DNA of 45,536 bases. Origin: Ferrovaceae bacterium. Lineage in GTDB: Bacteria > Pseudomonadota > Gammaproteobacteria > Burkholderiales > Ferrovaceae. Each line of letters begins with the position of its first letter. The stretch's first letter is position 1. Under the pieces are notes generated by a model. It was not told where the DNA came from. It was given only the letters and a program-made list of their open reading frames with translations, and did no database searches. The stretch covers positions 1-45,536 of the forward strand of contig DAICZS010000012.1 in NCBI GenBank assembly GCA_027311025.1. The letters run 5' to 3'. This document shows positions 24,634 to 34,161 of this stretch, in pieces. Position numbers and translations under genes: made by a program.

Positions 24634-27600
24634 TCAGATGGGGTCAGCATGGGCGCTGACGGCGTCAAATCGGTAGCCTTTGCGAATCATGACTTCCTTG
24701 ACCCAGGCAAAAACCACCGGCACAAACACCAGTGTGGACAGGGTGGCCACCAGCAACCCGCCGATGACGGCGCGGCCCAGAGGTGCATTCTGCTCGCCTC
24801 CCTCGCCCAGGCCAAGGGCCATGGGGACCATGCCGATGAGCATGGCAGCAGCCGTCATCAGCACCGGACGCAAGCGCGTGAAGCCGGCTTCGAGCGCCGC
24901 CTTGACGGGGTCGGAACCGGCATACATGCAGTCGTTGGCAAAGGTCACCACCAGAATGCTGTTGGCGGTGGCCACGCCAAGACTCATGATGGTGCCCATG
25001 AGCGAGGGGACGCTAAAGGGTGTGGCCGTGACGAACAGCATCCAGACAATGCCGCACAGGGCACCCGGCAGGGCCGTGATGATGATGAAGGGGTCGGTCC
25101 AGGACTGAAAGTTGACCACCATGAGGAAGTAGATCAGTGCGGCGGCAAAGACGATGCCCAGGCCCAGGCGAATGAAGGCCTGGTTCATGCTCTCCACCTG
25201 GCCGCGCATGACCAGACGCGTGCCGGGCGGCAGTTTGGGCGTGATGTCGTTGACCACTTTCTGGATGTCTGAAGCCAGTGCGCCAAGATCCCGATCCTGC
25301 ACGTTGGCATAGATATCGAAGACCGGCTGCACGTCGTAATGGCTGATGACGGCGGGGGTCTCGCGCCGCTCCAGGGTGGCGAGATTGCTCAGCGGTTCAG
25401 TGGCAGCGCCGCCCTTGCCCGGCAGCGGCAGGTTCATGATCTGGTCGATGGAGGCGACTTGTGACTGCGGTGTCTGGATGGCAATGGGATAGCCCACACC
25501 GGTTTTGGGATCAGGCCACAGGTTGTAGGAAATCACCGAACTGGAACTGAGCCCGATCAGCACGTTGTTGGCCACGTCGTGTTGCGTCATGCCCAGATCT
25601 GCGGCGCGGTTTCGGTTGACGTTGACCTGCAATTGCGGGGCGTTGCTGATCTGGTGCCGGTGCACGTCGGCGGCGCCCGGGATGGCGGCAATGCGCGTCT
25701 CGAGCTCCTGGGCAATGGCGGGAATTTTGGGGTCAAAGCCGGCAATCTGCACGTCGATGGGGGCGGGCAGCCCAAAATTGAGGATCTGGCTGACGATGTC
25801 TGCCGGCTGAAAGAAGAAGCTGACGCCGGGAAACTGCCGGGGCAATTCGTTGCGCAGCAGACGCACGTAATCGGGCGTGCGTACCCGATGCTCGGGCTTG
25901 AGGGAAATCAGGATTTCGCCATCTGCAGAACTGATGGTGGGCGTGTCGGTGAAAGCCAGGTTGACCGACTGGGGCAGGCCGATGTTGTCCAGAATCAGAT
26001 CGCGGTCACGGTCAGGGATCAACTGGCGCAGGACGTCCTCCACACGGCCGTATAGGGCCTCGGTTTCTTCCAGCCGGGTCCCCGCAGGCGCGGTCACGTG
26101 AATACGGATCTGGCCCGCGTCCACAGTGGGGAAAAAGTCGCGTCCCACAAACGGGACGAGGGCAAGGGATGCCAGCACCACGAAGCCTGAGGTCAGCATC
26201 ACGTTGCGCCGGTGATTGAGGCAGGCCGTCAGGGCGCCCATGTATACCGTACGCAGGCGCTCGAAGGCCGCCTCAAAACGCTGATGGAACCCTGGGCTCA
26301 CGTGCTCGTGGCCGGCGTCGAGCTCTTTGGGCAGGAGGTATTTCACCATGACCGGCACCAGCGTGCGGGATAGCACCCAGGAGGCCATCATGGCGTACAC
26401 CACGGCGAGCGCCAGCGGCGTGAACAGGTATTTGGCCGGCCCGTTGAGGAACAGCACTGAAACGAACACGATGCAGATGGATAGCGTGGAGACCAGGGTG
26501 GGGACAAAAATCTGGCGCGCACCCATCAGGATGGTCTCTTCCAGGGGCTTGCCCAGCTTGGCATTGCGGTGGACGTTCTCAATTTCCACGGTGGCGTCGT
26601 CCACCAGGATGCCCACCGCGAGGGCCAAGCCGCCCAGCGTCATGATGTTGAGCGTCTCGCCCGTGGCATAGAGGATGATGAGGGAGGTCAGGATCGAGAG
26701 CGGAATGGAGATCACCACGATGAAGGTGCTGCGCAGGCTACCCAGAAACAGCAGGATCATGCCCGCCGTCAGCAGTGCCGCGATGAGCCCTTCACCGACC
26801 ACGCCCTTGATGGCTGCCTTTACGAACAGGGACTGGTCGAACAGTTCAGCAATCTGGATATCGGGATACTGGGCGCGCACCCCGGGCAGGATGTCCTTGA
26901 TGCTCGCCACCACGTCCAGGGTGGACGCCTGGCCGGTCTTGAGCACGGTCAACAGCGCGCCACGGTGCCCTTCGCTGCGCACCACGTTGGTTTGCACGCC
27001 AAAACCGTCGCGGACGTGCGCAACATCGCGGATGTAGATCCAGGTTCCGCCCACTTTCTTGATGGGAACGTCGTTGAGCGCCTCGATGTTGGAAGGGTTC
27101 ATGTTCATGCCGACGATGTAGTCGGTAGCCCCAACCTTGGCGTCTCCCGTGGGCAGGCTCAGGTTCTGGTTGAGCAGGGCGTTGTTGACGTCATCGGCGC
27201 TGACCCCCTTGGCCATCATCGCGGCGGGGTCGAGGTCCACCTGGATTTGTCGCGGCTTGCCGCCATAGGGCAGGGCCAGCCGCGCACCCTTGACCGGGGC
27301 AATCGCAGTACGGATGCGGTAGATGCCGAAATCGTACAGTTGGGATTCCGAAAGCTTGGTGCTGGACAGCGACATTTGCAGGATGGGCACGCTCGAAGCT
27401 TCGTAGCGAAGGATCAGCGGTGGCACGGTGCCGGCAGGCATGCGCCGGATGATGGTCTGTGAGATGGAAACCACCTGGGCCACCGCTTCGGCAATCTTGA
27501 CGTTGGGCTGGAAGAACACCTTGATGACCGCTGCGCCGTTGACCGTCTGCGACTCCATGGCGCGCACGTCATTGACCCCGGAGGACAGCGCATATTCACT

Positions 27601-27798
27601 GAAGGTGGTGATGTACTTCTCCATCTGGGAAGGCGGCAGGCCGCTGTAGTTCCAGATGACACTGACTACGGGGATGTCGATGTTGGGGAAAATGTCGGTG
27701 GGCGTGTTACGAATTGAAACGATGCCCAGCAACAAAATCAGAATCGCGGCAACAACAAAGGTATAAGGGCGTCGTAGCGCCAGTCTTACAATCCACAT
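24634..27798 (-). CDS. RND efflux transporter permease
   Basis: A 1054-residue RND pump with the expected twelve membrane helices and two large periplasmic loops. The N-terminus MWIVRLALRRPYTFVV and the NTPTDIFPNIDIPVVSVIWNYSGL segment are typical. In helix 4 the proton-relay pair is Asp400-Asp401 (GILVDDATVEIENVHRN). In helix 10 the lysine equivalent to AcrB Lys940 is absent (GVATANSILVVTFAND, Ala945), as in some RND subfamilies. It exports hydrophobic drugs or other small molecules in the drug/proton antiport manner; substrate unknown. The methyltransferase gene lies 42 nt upstream on the same strand. Confidence 0.94.
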   Translation of the reverse strand: MWIVRLALRRPYTFVVAAILILLLGIVSIRNTPTDIFPNIDIPVVSVIWNYSGLPPSQMEKYITTFSEYALSSGVNDVRAMESQTVNGAAVIKVFFQPNVKIAEAVAQVVSISQTIIRRMPAGTVPPLILRYEASSVPILQMSLSSTKLSESQLYDFGIYRIRTAIAPVKGARLALPYGGKPRQIQVDLDPAAMMAKGVSADDVNNALLNQNLSLPTGDAKVGATDYIVGMNMNPSNIEALNDVPIKKVGGTWIYIRDVAHVRDGFGVQTNVVRSEGHRGALLTVLKTGQASTLDVVASIKDILPGVRAQYPDIQIAELFDQSLFVKAAIKGVVGEGLIAALLTAGMILLFLGSLRSTFIVVISIPLSILTSLIILYATGETLNIMTLGGLALAVGILVDDATVEIENVHRNAKLGKPLEETILMGARQIFVPTLVSTLSICIVFVSVLFLNGPAKYLFTPLALAVVYAMMASWVLSRTLVPVMVKYLLPKELDAGHEHVSPGFHQRFEAAFERLRTVYMGALTACLNHRRNVMLTSGFVVLASLALVPFVGRDFFPTVDAGQIRIHVTAPAGTRLEETEALYGRVEDVLRQLIPDRDRDLILDNIGLPQSVNLAFTDTPTISSADGEILISLKPEHRVRTPDYVRLLRNELPRQFPGVSFFFQPADIVSQILNFGLPAPIDVQIAGFDPKIPAIAQELETRIAAIPGAADVHRHQISNAPQLQVNVNRNRAADLGMTQHDVANNVLIGLSSSSVISYNLWPDPKTGVGYPIAIQTPQSQVASIDQIMNLPLPGKGGAATEPLSNLATLERRETPAVISHYDVQPVFDIYANVQDRDLGALASDIQKVVNDITPKLPPGTRLVMRGQVESMNQAFIRLGLGIVFAAALIYFLMVVNFQSWTDPFIIITALPGALCGIVWMLFVTATPFSVPSLMGTIMSLGVATANSILVVTFANDCMYAGSDPVKAALEAGFTRLRPVLMTAAAMLIGMVPMALGLGEGGEQNAPLGRAVIGGLLVATLSTLVFVPVVFAWVKEVMIRKGYRFDAVSAHADPI

Positions 27799-27840
27799 GG
27801 GCGTTCAGGGAGGGTCTGCAGGGACGAAGGTTGAATCATT

Positions 27841-28578
27841 CTAGCATGCTGCCAGGAACAAGAATACGGCAGGCGTGCGCTCTGGCAGCATTTGTGGGGC
27901 CTTGCGCCACTGCGCAATGGTCGCGGTACGAATCCTCTGCTGGGGTCCCGTGAGATCGCAGGCCACGCACAACAAGACATCAGGAGACAGGGTGTCCAAC
28001 AGGGCCCCCAACAGCGCGGCATTGCGATAGGGTGTTTCAATGAGGATTTCTGTTTCCCGCGCGCTGCGCGAGCGTTTTTCCAGTTGTTCGATGCGTGCGC
28101 GTCGGGCTGGGGCATCCACGGGCAGGTACCCCTGAAACGCAAAACGCTGGCCCTCCAGCCCCGATGCCATCAAGGCGAGCAGAATCGAAGAGGGTCCCAC
28201 CATGGGAACGACGGTATATCCCTGTTGATGGGCGAGGCGCACCAGCTGGGCGCCAGGGTCGGCGACGGCAGGGCAGCCTGCCTCGGACATCAGGCCCACG
28301 TCGAAGCCCGCGGCCAGAGGCTGGAGCAGGGTGGCCACATCGGCAGGCAGGGTATGTTCGTTGAGGGTGGCCATGTGCAACTGGGCGAGGGGCATGGGGT
28401 GACCCAGCAGCTTGAGGATGCGTCGTGCCGTTTTGGCTTCTTCCACCACGAAATGGTTGAGCACGCTCACCTCTGCCACGACGGCCTGAGGAAGATGGCT
28501 TATTCCAGCGCCCTCGGAGAGTGGTACCGGAATCAGGTAGAGACATCCGCGTTGCGGGGGTTCAGCAGTTCTGGTCAT
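27841..28578 (-). CDS. SAM-dependent methyltransferase, tetrapyrrole-methylase fold (RsmI-related)
   Basis: A 245-residue protein with the tetrapyrrole methylase fold: GCLYLIPVPL at the N-terminus, LMSEAGCPAVADPGAQLVRLAH, VPMVGPSSILLALMASGL and an ETPYRNAALL segment. These match COG0313 (RsmI/YraL), but it is about 40 residues shorter than RsmI (~286), and betaproteobacteria often carry such a short paralogue near maf. RsmI methylates C1402 of 16S rRNA; the target here is uncertain. ATG 28578 is chosen because ATG 28611 would lie at a -10-like TACAAT element. It is divergent from crcB. Confidence 0.83.
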   Translation of the reverse strand: MTRTAEPPQRGCLYLIPVPLSEGAGISHLPQAVVAEVSVLNHFVVEEAKTARRILKLLGHPMPLAQLHMATLNEHTLPADVATLLQPLAAGFDVGLMSEAGCPAVADPGAQLVRLAHQQGYTVVPMVGPSSILLALMASGLEGQRFAFQGYLPVDAPARRARIEQLEKRSRSARETEILIETPYRNAALLGALLDTLSPDVLLCVACDLTGPQQRIRTATIAQWRKAPQMLPERTPAVFLFLAAC

Positions 28579-28620
28579 GGAAGCCTTGCGATCCGCGCAT
28601 AAAATCGTCATTGTAGCGGC

Positions 28621-29010
28621 ATGGCAATCGGTTACGGTTTAGATGCCCTGGCAGTGGGCGTGGGGGGCGCAGTGGGCGCCTGGTTGCGTTGGGGCTTCTC
28701 CACGGCTTTCAATGCCGTGCTGCCGCGCCGGCCGCTGGGTACCCTTGCAGCCAACTTGCTGGGCGGGTTTTTGATGGGGGTGCTCAGTGAAGGCCTGGTG
28801 CTGCACTGGGTGCCCGAGTCGCTACGCCTGTTGCTGTTGACAGGCTTTCTGGGCGGGCTCACCACGTTCTCCACTTTTTCTGCCGAGGTAGTGAACAGTT
28901 TCCGCCATGGCAGGCGCTTTGCAGCCCTCATCGAGGTATTGGTGCATACGGCAGGTTCCCTGGGGCTGACCTGGGCTGGCATTGCCCTGATGCGCGCGCT
29001 TCTGGCCTGA
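28621..29010 (+). CDS. crcB: Fluoride channel/exporter CrcB (Fluc)
   Basis: A 129-residue four-helix membrane protein. Family residues are GGAVGAWLRW (15-24), the conserved Asn45 in GTLAANLLGGF, and GFLGGLTTFSTFSAEV (75-90), the fluoride-path and sodium-site region. It forms a dual-topology dimer that lets fluoride leave the cell. Only a few nucleotides separate it from the divergent gene, so a fluoride riboswitch has no room upstream. Confidence 0.95.
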   Translation: MAIGYGLDALAVGVGGAVGAWLRWGFSTAFNAVLPRRPLGTLAANLLGGFLMGVLSEGLVLHWVPESLRLLLLTGFLGGLTTFSTFSAEVVNSFRHGRRFAALIEVLVHTAGSLGLTWAGIALMRALLA

Positions 29011-29039
29011 AGCGGCGGGGTTGCGTGGGCTTGCGTGGT

Positions 29040-29618
29040 CTAGGGCAGGACGACGCCTTCGTTGAGCAGCATGCTCGTCAGGGAAATCAGGGGTAACCCG
29101 ATCAGTGCCGTAGGGTCGTCGCTTTTGACCCATTCCACCAGGGTGATGCCCAGCGTTTCGATGCGGCCGCTGCCAGCGCAATCGTAGGGTTGGTCCGCTG
29201 CCAGATAGCGTTCGATCTGCTCCGGGTGCAGGTTTCGGTATTGCACGGTGACCACCACCCGGTCCAGTTGCATGCGCCCGGTCTGGGCATTCAGCAGGCA
29301 CAGGGCGGTATGAAACGTCATCTCCTGTCCGCTGGCCCGTTGCAGCTGACGTACGGCATTGGCGTGGTTTCCGGGTTTGCCTACCAGCTCGCCATGCAAC
29401 AGGGCAATCTGGTCGCTGCCAATGATCAAGGCGTGCGGATGGGATGGGGCGATCTTGCGGGCCTTCTCCTGGGCCACGCGCTCGCAGGTGACCATCGGGG
29501 CCTCACCCGCCAGGGGCGATTCGTCAAGATGAGCGGAGACCGTCTCGAAGGGCAGGCCCAGCCGGGAGAGCAATTCCCGGCGGTAGGCTGAGCTGGAGGC
29601 CAAAACCAGGGGGGGCAT
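29040..29618 (-). CDS. maf: Maf-family nucleotide pyrophosphatase (YceF type)
   Basis: A 192-residue Maf protein from ATG 29618 (MPPLVLASSSAYRRELL); 17 upstream in-frame codons lack similarity. Key elements are the LASSSAYRREL phosphate loop, DESPLAGE, IGSDQIALLHGELVGKPG and an end GLPLISLTSMLLNEG. The YRRELL and HCAG-like (YDCAGSGRIE) segments resemble the YceF subgroup, which hydrolyses 7-methyl-GTP. It is divergent from yceD, as in E. coli where yceF faces yceD-rpmF-plsX. Confidence 0.92.
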   Translation of the reverse strand: MPPLVLASSSAYRRELLSRLGLPFETVSAHLDESPLAGEAPMVTCERVAQEKARKIAPSHPHALIIGSDQIALLHGELVGKPGNHANAVRQLQRASGQEMTFHTALCLLNAQTGRMQLDRVVVTVQYRNLHPEQIERYLAADQPYDCAGSGRIETLGITLVEWVKSDDPTALIGLPLISLTSMLLNEGVVLP

Positions 29619-29684
29619 GGGGCAATCTCGCGTTTTTGGACACTGCACACTATAGCAAGCCCTCAACAAAACCTCTTTAAGTCT

Positions 29685-29713
29685 TTGACAATATGGGAAA
29701 GAGGCACTAAAAT
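29685..29713 (+). promoter_or_regulatory. Strong sigma-70 promoter of the yceD-rpmF-plsX-fab cluster
   Basis: Perfect -35 TTGACA (29685-29690), 17-nt spacer, -10 TAAAAT (29708-29713). The expected start (~29720) is only 2-3 nt before the yceD ATG at 29723, so the transcript would be nearly leaderless. Confidence 0.85.
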
Positions 29714-29722
29714 GCCGGCCTT

Positions 29723-30226
29723 ATGTTTGAAGCTCCCAATCTTGATCCCATGCGTTTTGCAGCGCTGGGTGAAGTCGTAGAAGGTCACGGTTTTCCGGGT
29801 GATCTTGAGCGCCTCAAAGGGGTGCTCCATTCAGGTGAGGGCAAATTTCATTATCGCTTCGAGGGTGGAAAGGCGCCCGAGGGCTTGCCCATGGTCACGG
29901 TTCATCTGGACGGCCAGGTCATGTTGACCTGCCAACGCTGTCTCGAGGGGTTTCCCTTCGATCTTGAGATCGATGAACGGATCGTGATGGTCAAGGATGA
30001 AGCGGCATTGCCGGAGCTGGAAGACGAAGTGGCCGGCGTTGACGTGATTGTGCAGCCCGAGCGGCTGGATGTGGCGGCCCTGGTGGAAGATGAAATCCTG
30101 CTTGCACTGCCACTTGCACCAGCCCATGCACAGGGAGTTTGCGGCGCAGGAACGGAAGCCAGCCAGCAAAAACGGGAAACCCCGTTTGCGGCGTTGGCTA
30201 AATTGAAAAAGACATCCGGTCTATAA
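29723..30226 (+). CDS. yceD: YceD family protein (DUF177)
   Basis: A 167-residue DUF177 protein needed in bacteria and plastids for normal 23S rRNA accumulation. Family features are the Cys70-Gln-Arg-Cys73 motif (VMLTCQRCLEGF), an acidic middle region, the LVEDEILLALPLAPAH segment and the C-terminal RETPFAALAKLK. It precedes rpmF as in most proteobacteria. No Shine-Dalgarno sequence precedes ATG 29723 (or the alternative ATG 29750), and the promoter lies immediately upstream, so leaderless translation is possible. Confidence 0.93.
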   Translation: MFEAPNLDPMRFAALGEVVEGHGFPGDLERLKGVLHSGEGKFHYRFEGGKAPEGLPMVTVHLDGQVMLTCQRCLEGFPFDLEIDERIVMVKDEAALPELEDEVAGVDVIVQPERLDVAALVEDEILLALPLAPAHAQGVCGAGTEASQQKRETPFAALAKLKKTSGL

Positions 30227-30227
30227 T
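30222..30227 (+). promoter_or_regulatory. Possible internal promoter (-10 TATAAT) for rpmF-plsX
   Basis: A perfect TATAAT overlaps the yceD stop codon, 44 nt before rpmF. The -35 region is poor (TAAATT at 17 nt spacing), so an activator or an extended contact would be needed. Confidence 0.4.
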
Positions 30228-30270
30228 CGATTAACCGGGTCTTCATGATCCGATTTGAAGGAGTAGCAGC

Positions 30271-30453
30271 ATGGCAGTTCAGCAAAACAAAAAGTCACCA
30301 TCCAAGCGCGGGATGCACCGTTCCCATGATTTTCTGGGCACGCCTCCCCTGGCTACCGAACCCACCACAGGTGAAGTGCATCTGCGCCACCATATCAGCC
30401 CCAACGGTTTTTATCGCGGCAAGAAAGTGGTCCGGACCAAAGGCGACCAGTAA
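30271..30453 (+). CDS. rpmF: Ribosomal protein bL32
   Basis: A 60-residue L32: [22 protein letters not shown], a middle [16 protein letters not shown] and a basic C-terminus. It is the cysteine-free form, so it does not bind zinc. GAAGGAG lies about 8 nt before ATG 30271. It lies between yceD and plsX in the usual order, coupling ribosome and lipid synthesis. Confidence 0.97.
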   Translation: MAVQQNKKSPSKRGMHRSHDFLGTPPLATEPTTGEVHLRHHISPNGFYRGKKVVRTKGDQ

Positions 30454-30483
30454 TCCTCTTTTCACTGCCGTCGGTCCCGACGC

Positions 30484-31503
30484 GTGAGCGTGAACATCAC
30501 TGTTGCTGTCGACGCCATGGGCGGGGACCACGGACCTGAAGTGACCGTGCCGGCAGCGCTCGAGCTGCTGGAGCGCGACCCGGGGGTTTCCATCATTCTG
30601 GTGGGGCTGCCTGACCGTATCGAGGCGGTGTTGCGCCGCCAAAAGGCTGTTCCCTCTTCCCGACTGCAGGTTCATGCTGCTACTGAAGTGGTGGCCATGG
30701 ACGAGCCTCCTGCGCAAGCCCTCAAAAGGAAGAAGGATTCTTCCATGCGCGTGGCCATCGAACTGGTCCGGGATGGGCACGCAGCCTGTTGCGTCAGCGC
30801 CGGCAACACCGGCGCACTGATGGCGACGGCACGCTTCGTTCTCAAGATGATGCCTGGCATCGAGCGCCCGGCCATCGCCACCACCCTGCCTGCCATCAAT
30901 GGCCATGTCTATGTGCTGGATCTTGGCGCCAACGTGGATTGCGATGCCGAGCACCTCTACCAGTTCGGCCTGATGGGTGCCATCCTGGCTGCTGCCGTGG
31001 ATGGCAAGGAACGCCCCAGCGTGGGCCTGCTCAATATCGGTCATGAAGCCATCAAGGGCAGTGAGGTTATCAAGCAGGCTGCTGAATTGCTCAGGGCGTC
31101 CCCCATCAATTTTCATGGCAACGTGGAAGGCGACGATATCTACCGGGGTACGGTGGATGTCGTGGTCTGTGACGGCTTTGTGGGCAACGTCGTGCTGAAA
31201 ACCTCCGAAGGACTGGCCTGGATGCTGGGTCAGATGATCCGGCGCGAGTTTCAACGAAATTTCCTCACCCGCCTGGCCGCCCTGGTGGCCATGCCCGTAC
31301 TCAACCGTTTTCGCCGCCAGGTTGACCATCGACAATATAATGGCGCAAGTCTGCTGGGCCTCAAGGGTGTAGTCGTCAAAAGTCATGGTGGCGCTGACGC
31401 CTACGCGTTTCGACATGCCCTGCAATATGCAGCTTCTGAAGTCCGCAACAACGTGCTCGGCCGGATCGAGGTTGCTGTCGCGCAACTGGAACCTTCACTC
31501 TGA
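30484..31503 (+). CDS. plsX: Phosphate acyltransferase PlsX
   Basis: A 339-residue acyl-ACP:phosphate acyltransferase that makes acyl-phosphate for the PlsY step of phospholipid synthesis. Signatures are [16 protein letters not shown] at the N-terminus, [12 protein letters not shown] (~102-113), [15 protein letters not shown] and [17 protein letters not shown]. It is a peripheral membrane enzyme. The start is GTG 30484, with a second GTG at 30490. Its stop codon overlaps the fabH start by one nucleotide. Confidence 0.96.
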   Translation: MSVNITVAVDAMGGDHGPEVTVPAALELLERDPGVSIILVGLPDRIEAVLRRQKAVPSSRLQVHAATEVVAMDEPPAQALKRKKDSSMRVAIELVRDGHAACCVSAGNTGALMATARFVLKMMPGIERPAIATTLPAINGHVYVLDLGANVDCDAEHLYQFGLMGAILAAAVDGKERPSVGLLNIGHEAIKGSEVIKQAAELLRASPINFHGNVEGDDIYRGTVDVVVCDGFVGNVVLKTSEGLAWMLGQMIRREFQRNFLTRLAALVAMPVLNRFRRQVDHRQYNGASLLGLKGVVVKSHGGADAYAFRHALQYAASEVRNNVLGRIEVAVAQLEPSL

Positions 31504-32462
31504 TGATCTATTCAAAAATTGCAGGTACGGGCAGCTATACCCCCGAACGCATTCTGACCAACCAGGATCTGGAAAAGATCGTTGAAACCAACGATGCCTG
31601 GATCCAGTCACGCACCGGCATTCGCCAGCGGCACGTGCGCGCTGAAAACCAGGCCACCAGTGACCTGGCCCTGATCGCCTCGCAGCGCGCACTGGAAGCG
31701 GCGGGTGTCAACCCGGACGAGGTGGACCTCATCATCGTGGCCACCACCACACCCGACATGGTGTTTCCCAGCACGGCCTGTTTGCTTCAGGCCAAACTGG
31801 GCGTCACGGGCGGGGCCGCCTTCGATGTCCAGGCCGTGTGCACGGGTTTTGTGTACGCGCTGTCCATTGCCGACAAATTCATTCGCAGCGGCAGCGCCCA
31901 ATGTGCCCTGGTCGTGGGTGCCGAAACCTTTACCAATCTGCTGGACTGGAGTGACCGCAACACCTGCGTGCTGTTTGGCGATGGTGCCGGTGCCGTGGTG
32001 CTGCGGCCTGCCGCTGCCCCCGGCATCTATTCCACCCATTTACATTCCGATGGACGGTATGCTGACATGCTTTGCGTACCCGGCACGGTCAGTGGTGGCA
32101 AGGCTACCGGTTCGCCCACGGTCAGGATGGATGGTGGCGCGGTGTTCAAGTTTGCCGTCAAGGTGCTCGACCAGGTCTGTCGCGAAGCCCTTGAGGCCAA
32201 CCATCTTCAGGTAGCCGACGTGGACTGGCTGATTCCCCACCAGGCCAATGTACGCATCATCGAATCCACTGCCCATAAGGTGGGCATTGATAACGCCAGG
32301 GTCATTGTGACAGTGGGTGAACATGGCAATACCTCGGCTGCTTCCATTCCGCTGGCACTGGATCGAGCCGTTCGTGATGGGCGCATCACGGCCGGTCAAC
32401 GCATCCTGCTGGCAGGCGTGGGTGGCGGCTTTACCTGGGGTTCGGCCCTGATAAGGATGTGA
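31503..32462 (+). CDS. fabH: 3-oxoacyl-ACP synthase III (FabH)
   Basis: A 319-residue KAS III that condenses acetyl-CoA with malonyl-ACP to start fatty-acid synthesis. The triad is Cys113 ([10 protein letters not shown]), His246 (WLIPHQAN) and Asn276 ([15 protein letters not shown]). Length and the [17 protein letters not shown] start match the family. It overlaps plsX by one nucleotide and precedes fabD by 13 nt. Confidence 0.97.
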   Translation: MIYSKIAGTGSYTPERILTNQDLEKIVETNDAWIQSRTGIRQRHVRAENQATSDLALIASQRALEAAGVNPDEVDLIIVATTTPDMVFPSTACLLQAKLGVTGGAAFDVQAVCTGFVYALSIADKFIRSGSAQCALVVGAETFTNLLDWSDRNTCVLFGDGAGAVVLRPAAAPGIYSTHLHSDGRYADMLCVPGTVSGGKATGSPTVRMDGGAVFKFAVKVLDQVCREALEANHLQVADVDWLIPHQANVRIIESTAHKVGIDNARVIVTVGEHGNTSAASIPLALDRAVRDGRITAGQRILLAGVGGGFTWGSALIRM

Positions 32463-32475
32463 GGAGTATTCACCG

Positions 32476-33405
32476 ATGAGTTTCGCATTTGTTTTTCCTG
32501 GGCAGGGATCGCAATCTGTGGGCATGATGCAGGCCTATGGCGACCTGCCCGGTATCAGGTCCACCTTTGACGAGGCTTCGGCCATTCTGGGGCAGGATCT
32601 TTGGGCACTGGTGACGCAAGGCACGGAAGAAACGCTGGCGCTGACCATCCATACGCAACCGGTCATGCTGGCGGCCGGCGTGGCCGTGTACCGGGCCTGG
32701 CTTGCATCAGGGGGCAAGCCTCCGCAATGCGTTGCTGGCCACAGCCTGGGTGAATACACGGCCCTGGTGGCAGCCGGTAGCCTGTCCTTCGCCGATGCGG
32801 TCAGGTTGACGCGGTTTCGCGCAGAAGCCATGCAGCAGGCCGTGCCGCATGGTGTGGGCGGTATGGCGGCGATTCTGGGACTGGATGATGAGGCGGTGCG
32901 CGCGGCCTGCCGTGAAGCGGCCGGAAACGAGGTGCTGGAGCCTGCCAATTTCAATTCGCCAGGACAGGTGGTGATTGCGGGCCACCGCACCGCCATTGAG
33001 CGCGGCGTGGAAGCAGCCAAGGCGCATGGCGCCAAGCGCGCCATACCGCTGGCGATGAGCGTGCCCTCCCATTGCTCGCTGATGAAGCCGGCGGCGGAGC
33101 GTTTGCAGGATTATCTGGCGGACATCACCCTGCAGGTGCCCACCATCCCGGTCATCCACAATGCCACCGTGGGCGAGGCAACGACACCCGAGGCCATCCG
33201 CTCGGCGCTGGTGGAGCAGCTCTACAGTCCGGTGCGCTGGGTGGAAACCATACAGGCCATGGCTGCTCGCGGCATCACCCAGGTGTTCGAGTGCGGCCCG
33301 GGCAAGGTGTTGGCGCCACTGGTCAAGCGCATCCGGCCCGAGGTTCAGGGGCTGGCCCTGAACGATGCTGCAGCCCTCGCTGCAGCACGCGACAATCTGG
33401 CATAA
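32476..33405 (+). CDS. fabD: Malonyl-CoA:ACP transacylase (FabD)
   Basis: A 309-residue malonyl transferase. The nucleophile is Ser90 in GHSLGEYTALVAAG, with His199 (VPSHCSLM) as partner and the FVFPGQGSQ N-terminal oxyanion segment. It charges ACP with malonate for FabH, FabF and the elongation cycle. A GAGGAG ribosome-binding sequence overlaps the fabH stop region. Confidence 0.97.
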   Translation: MSFAFVFPGQGSQSVGMMQAYGDLPGIRSTFDEASAILGQDLWALVTQGTEETLALTIHTQPVMLAAGVAVYRAWLASGGKPPQCVAGHSLGEYTALVAAGSLSFADAVRLTRFRAEAMQQAVPHGVGGMAAILGLDDEAVRAACREAAGNEVLEPANFNSPGQVVIAGHRTAIERGVEAAKAHGAKRAIPLAMSVPSHCSLMKPAAERLQDYLADITLQVPTIPVIHNATVGEATTPEAIRSALVEQLYSPVRWVETIQAMAARGITQVFECGPGKVLAPLVKRIRPEVQGLALNDAAALAAARDNLA

Positions 33406-33416
33406 GGGAGAGCATC

Positions 33417-34157
33417 ATGCTGAAAGGACAAGTGGTACTGGTGACCGGTGCCAGCCGGGGAATCGGCCAGGCCATTGCGCGCGAACTGGCGCGTCAGGGT
33501 GCTGTCGTGGTGGGTACCGCCACTGGCGAGAAGGGGGTGGCAGCCATCGAGGCCACCCTGGCTGAGGTCCAGGGGACGGGTGCCGGCTTGATTCTGGATG
33601 TCAAGGACGCTGCAGGCATTTTGGCCACGGTGGAAGCCGTCAAGTCCCGTTTTGGCGCCATCACGATCCTGGTCAATAATGCCGGCGTGACGCGCGACAT
33701 GTTGGCCATGCGGCTACGCGACGAAGACTGGGATGAGGTGCTGGACACCAATCTCAAGTCGGTTTTTCAACTGTCTCGTGCCGTGATGCGGGATATGATG
33801 AAGGCGCGCGCCGGGCGCATCATCAATATCGGTTCCGTGGTCGGGACGACGGGTAACGTGGGCCAAAGCAATTATGCTGCCGCCAAGGCAGGTCTGCTGG
33901 GCATGACCAAGTCCATGGCACGCGAACTGGGCAGCCGGGGCGTGACGGTCAATTGCGTGGCGCCCGGATTCATTGATACGGACATGACCCGTGGCCTGGA
34001 GGAAGCGCAGCACCAGGCCCTGCTGGCTGCCATTCCCCTGGGGCGCCTGGGAAAACCCGAGGATGTGGCGCACGCCGTGGCGTATCTGGCCTCTCCCGGG
34101 GCCGCCTATGTGACAGGTGCAACGCTTCACGTCAATGGTGGCATGGCAATGGATTGA
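33417..34157 (+). CDS. fabG: 3-oxoacyl-ACP reductase (FabG)
   Basis: A 246-residue SDR reductase of fatty-acid elongation using NADPH. TGASRGIG is at 10-17, NNAG at 87-90, and the catalytic Ser140, Tyr153 and Lys157 are present. The C-terminus GATLHVNGGMAMD is typical of FabG. The open frame extends upstream over fabD, but AAGGGAG just before ATG 33417 and the family start (MLKGQVVLVTGASRGIG) fix the start. Confidence 0.96.
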   Translation: MLKGQVVLVTGASRGIGQAIARELARQGAVVVGTATGEKGVAAIEATLAEVQGTGAGLILDVKDAAGILATVEAVKSRFGAITILVNNAGVTRDMLAMRLRDEDWDEVLDTNLKSVFQLSRAVMRDMMKARAGRIINIGSVVGTTGNVGQSNYAAAKAGLLGMTKSMARELGSRGVTVNCVAPGFIDTDMTRGLEEAQHQALLAAIPLGRLGKPEDVAHAVAYLASPGAAYVTGATLHVNGGMAMD

Positions 34158-34161
34158 AGCC

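Noticed and set aside
26569-27462. 297-codon plus-strand frame inside the RND permease
   Set aside because: Shadow of a conserved permease; no ribosome-binding site or recognisable domain.
28579-28620. Fluoride riboswitch upstream of crcB
   Set aside because: The gap to the divergent gene is far too short and the characteristic pseudoknot sequence is not seen.
30295-31485. 396-codon minus-strand frame opposite rpmF/plsX
   Set aside because: It covers two conserved genes on the other strand, has low-complexity His/Gln-rich composition and no family resemblance.
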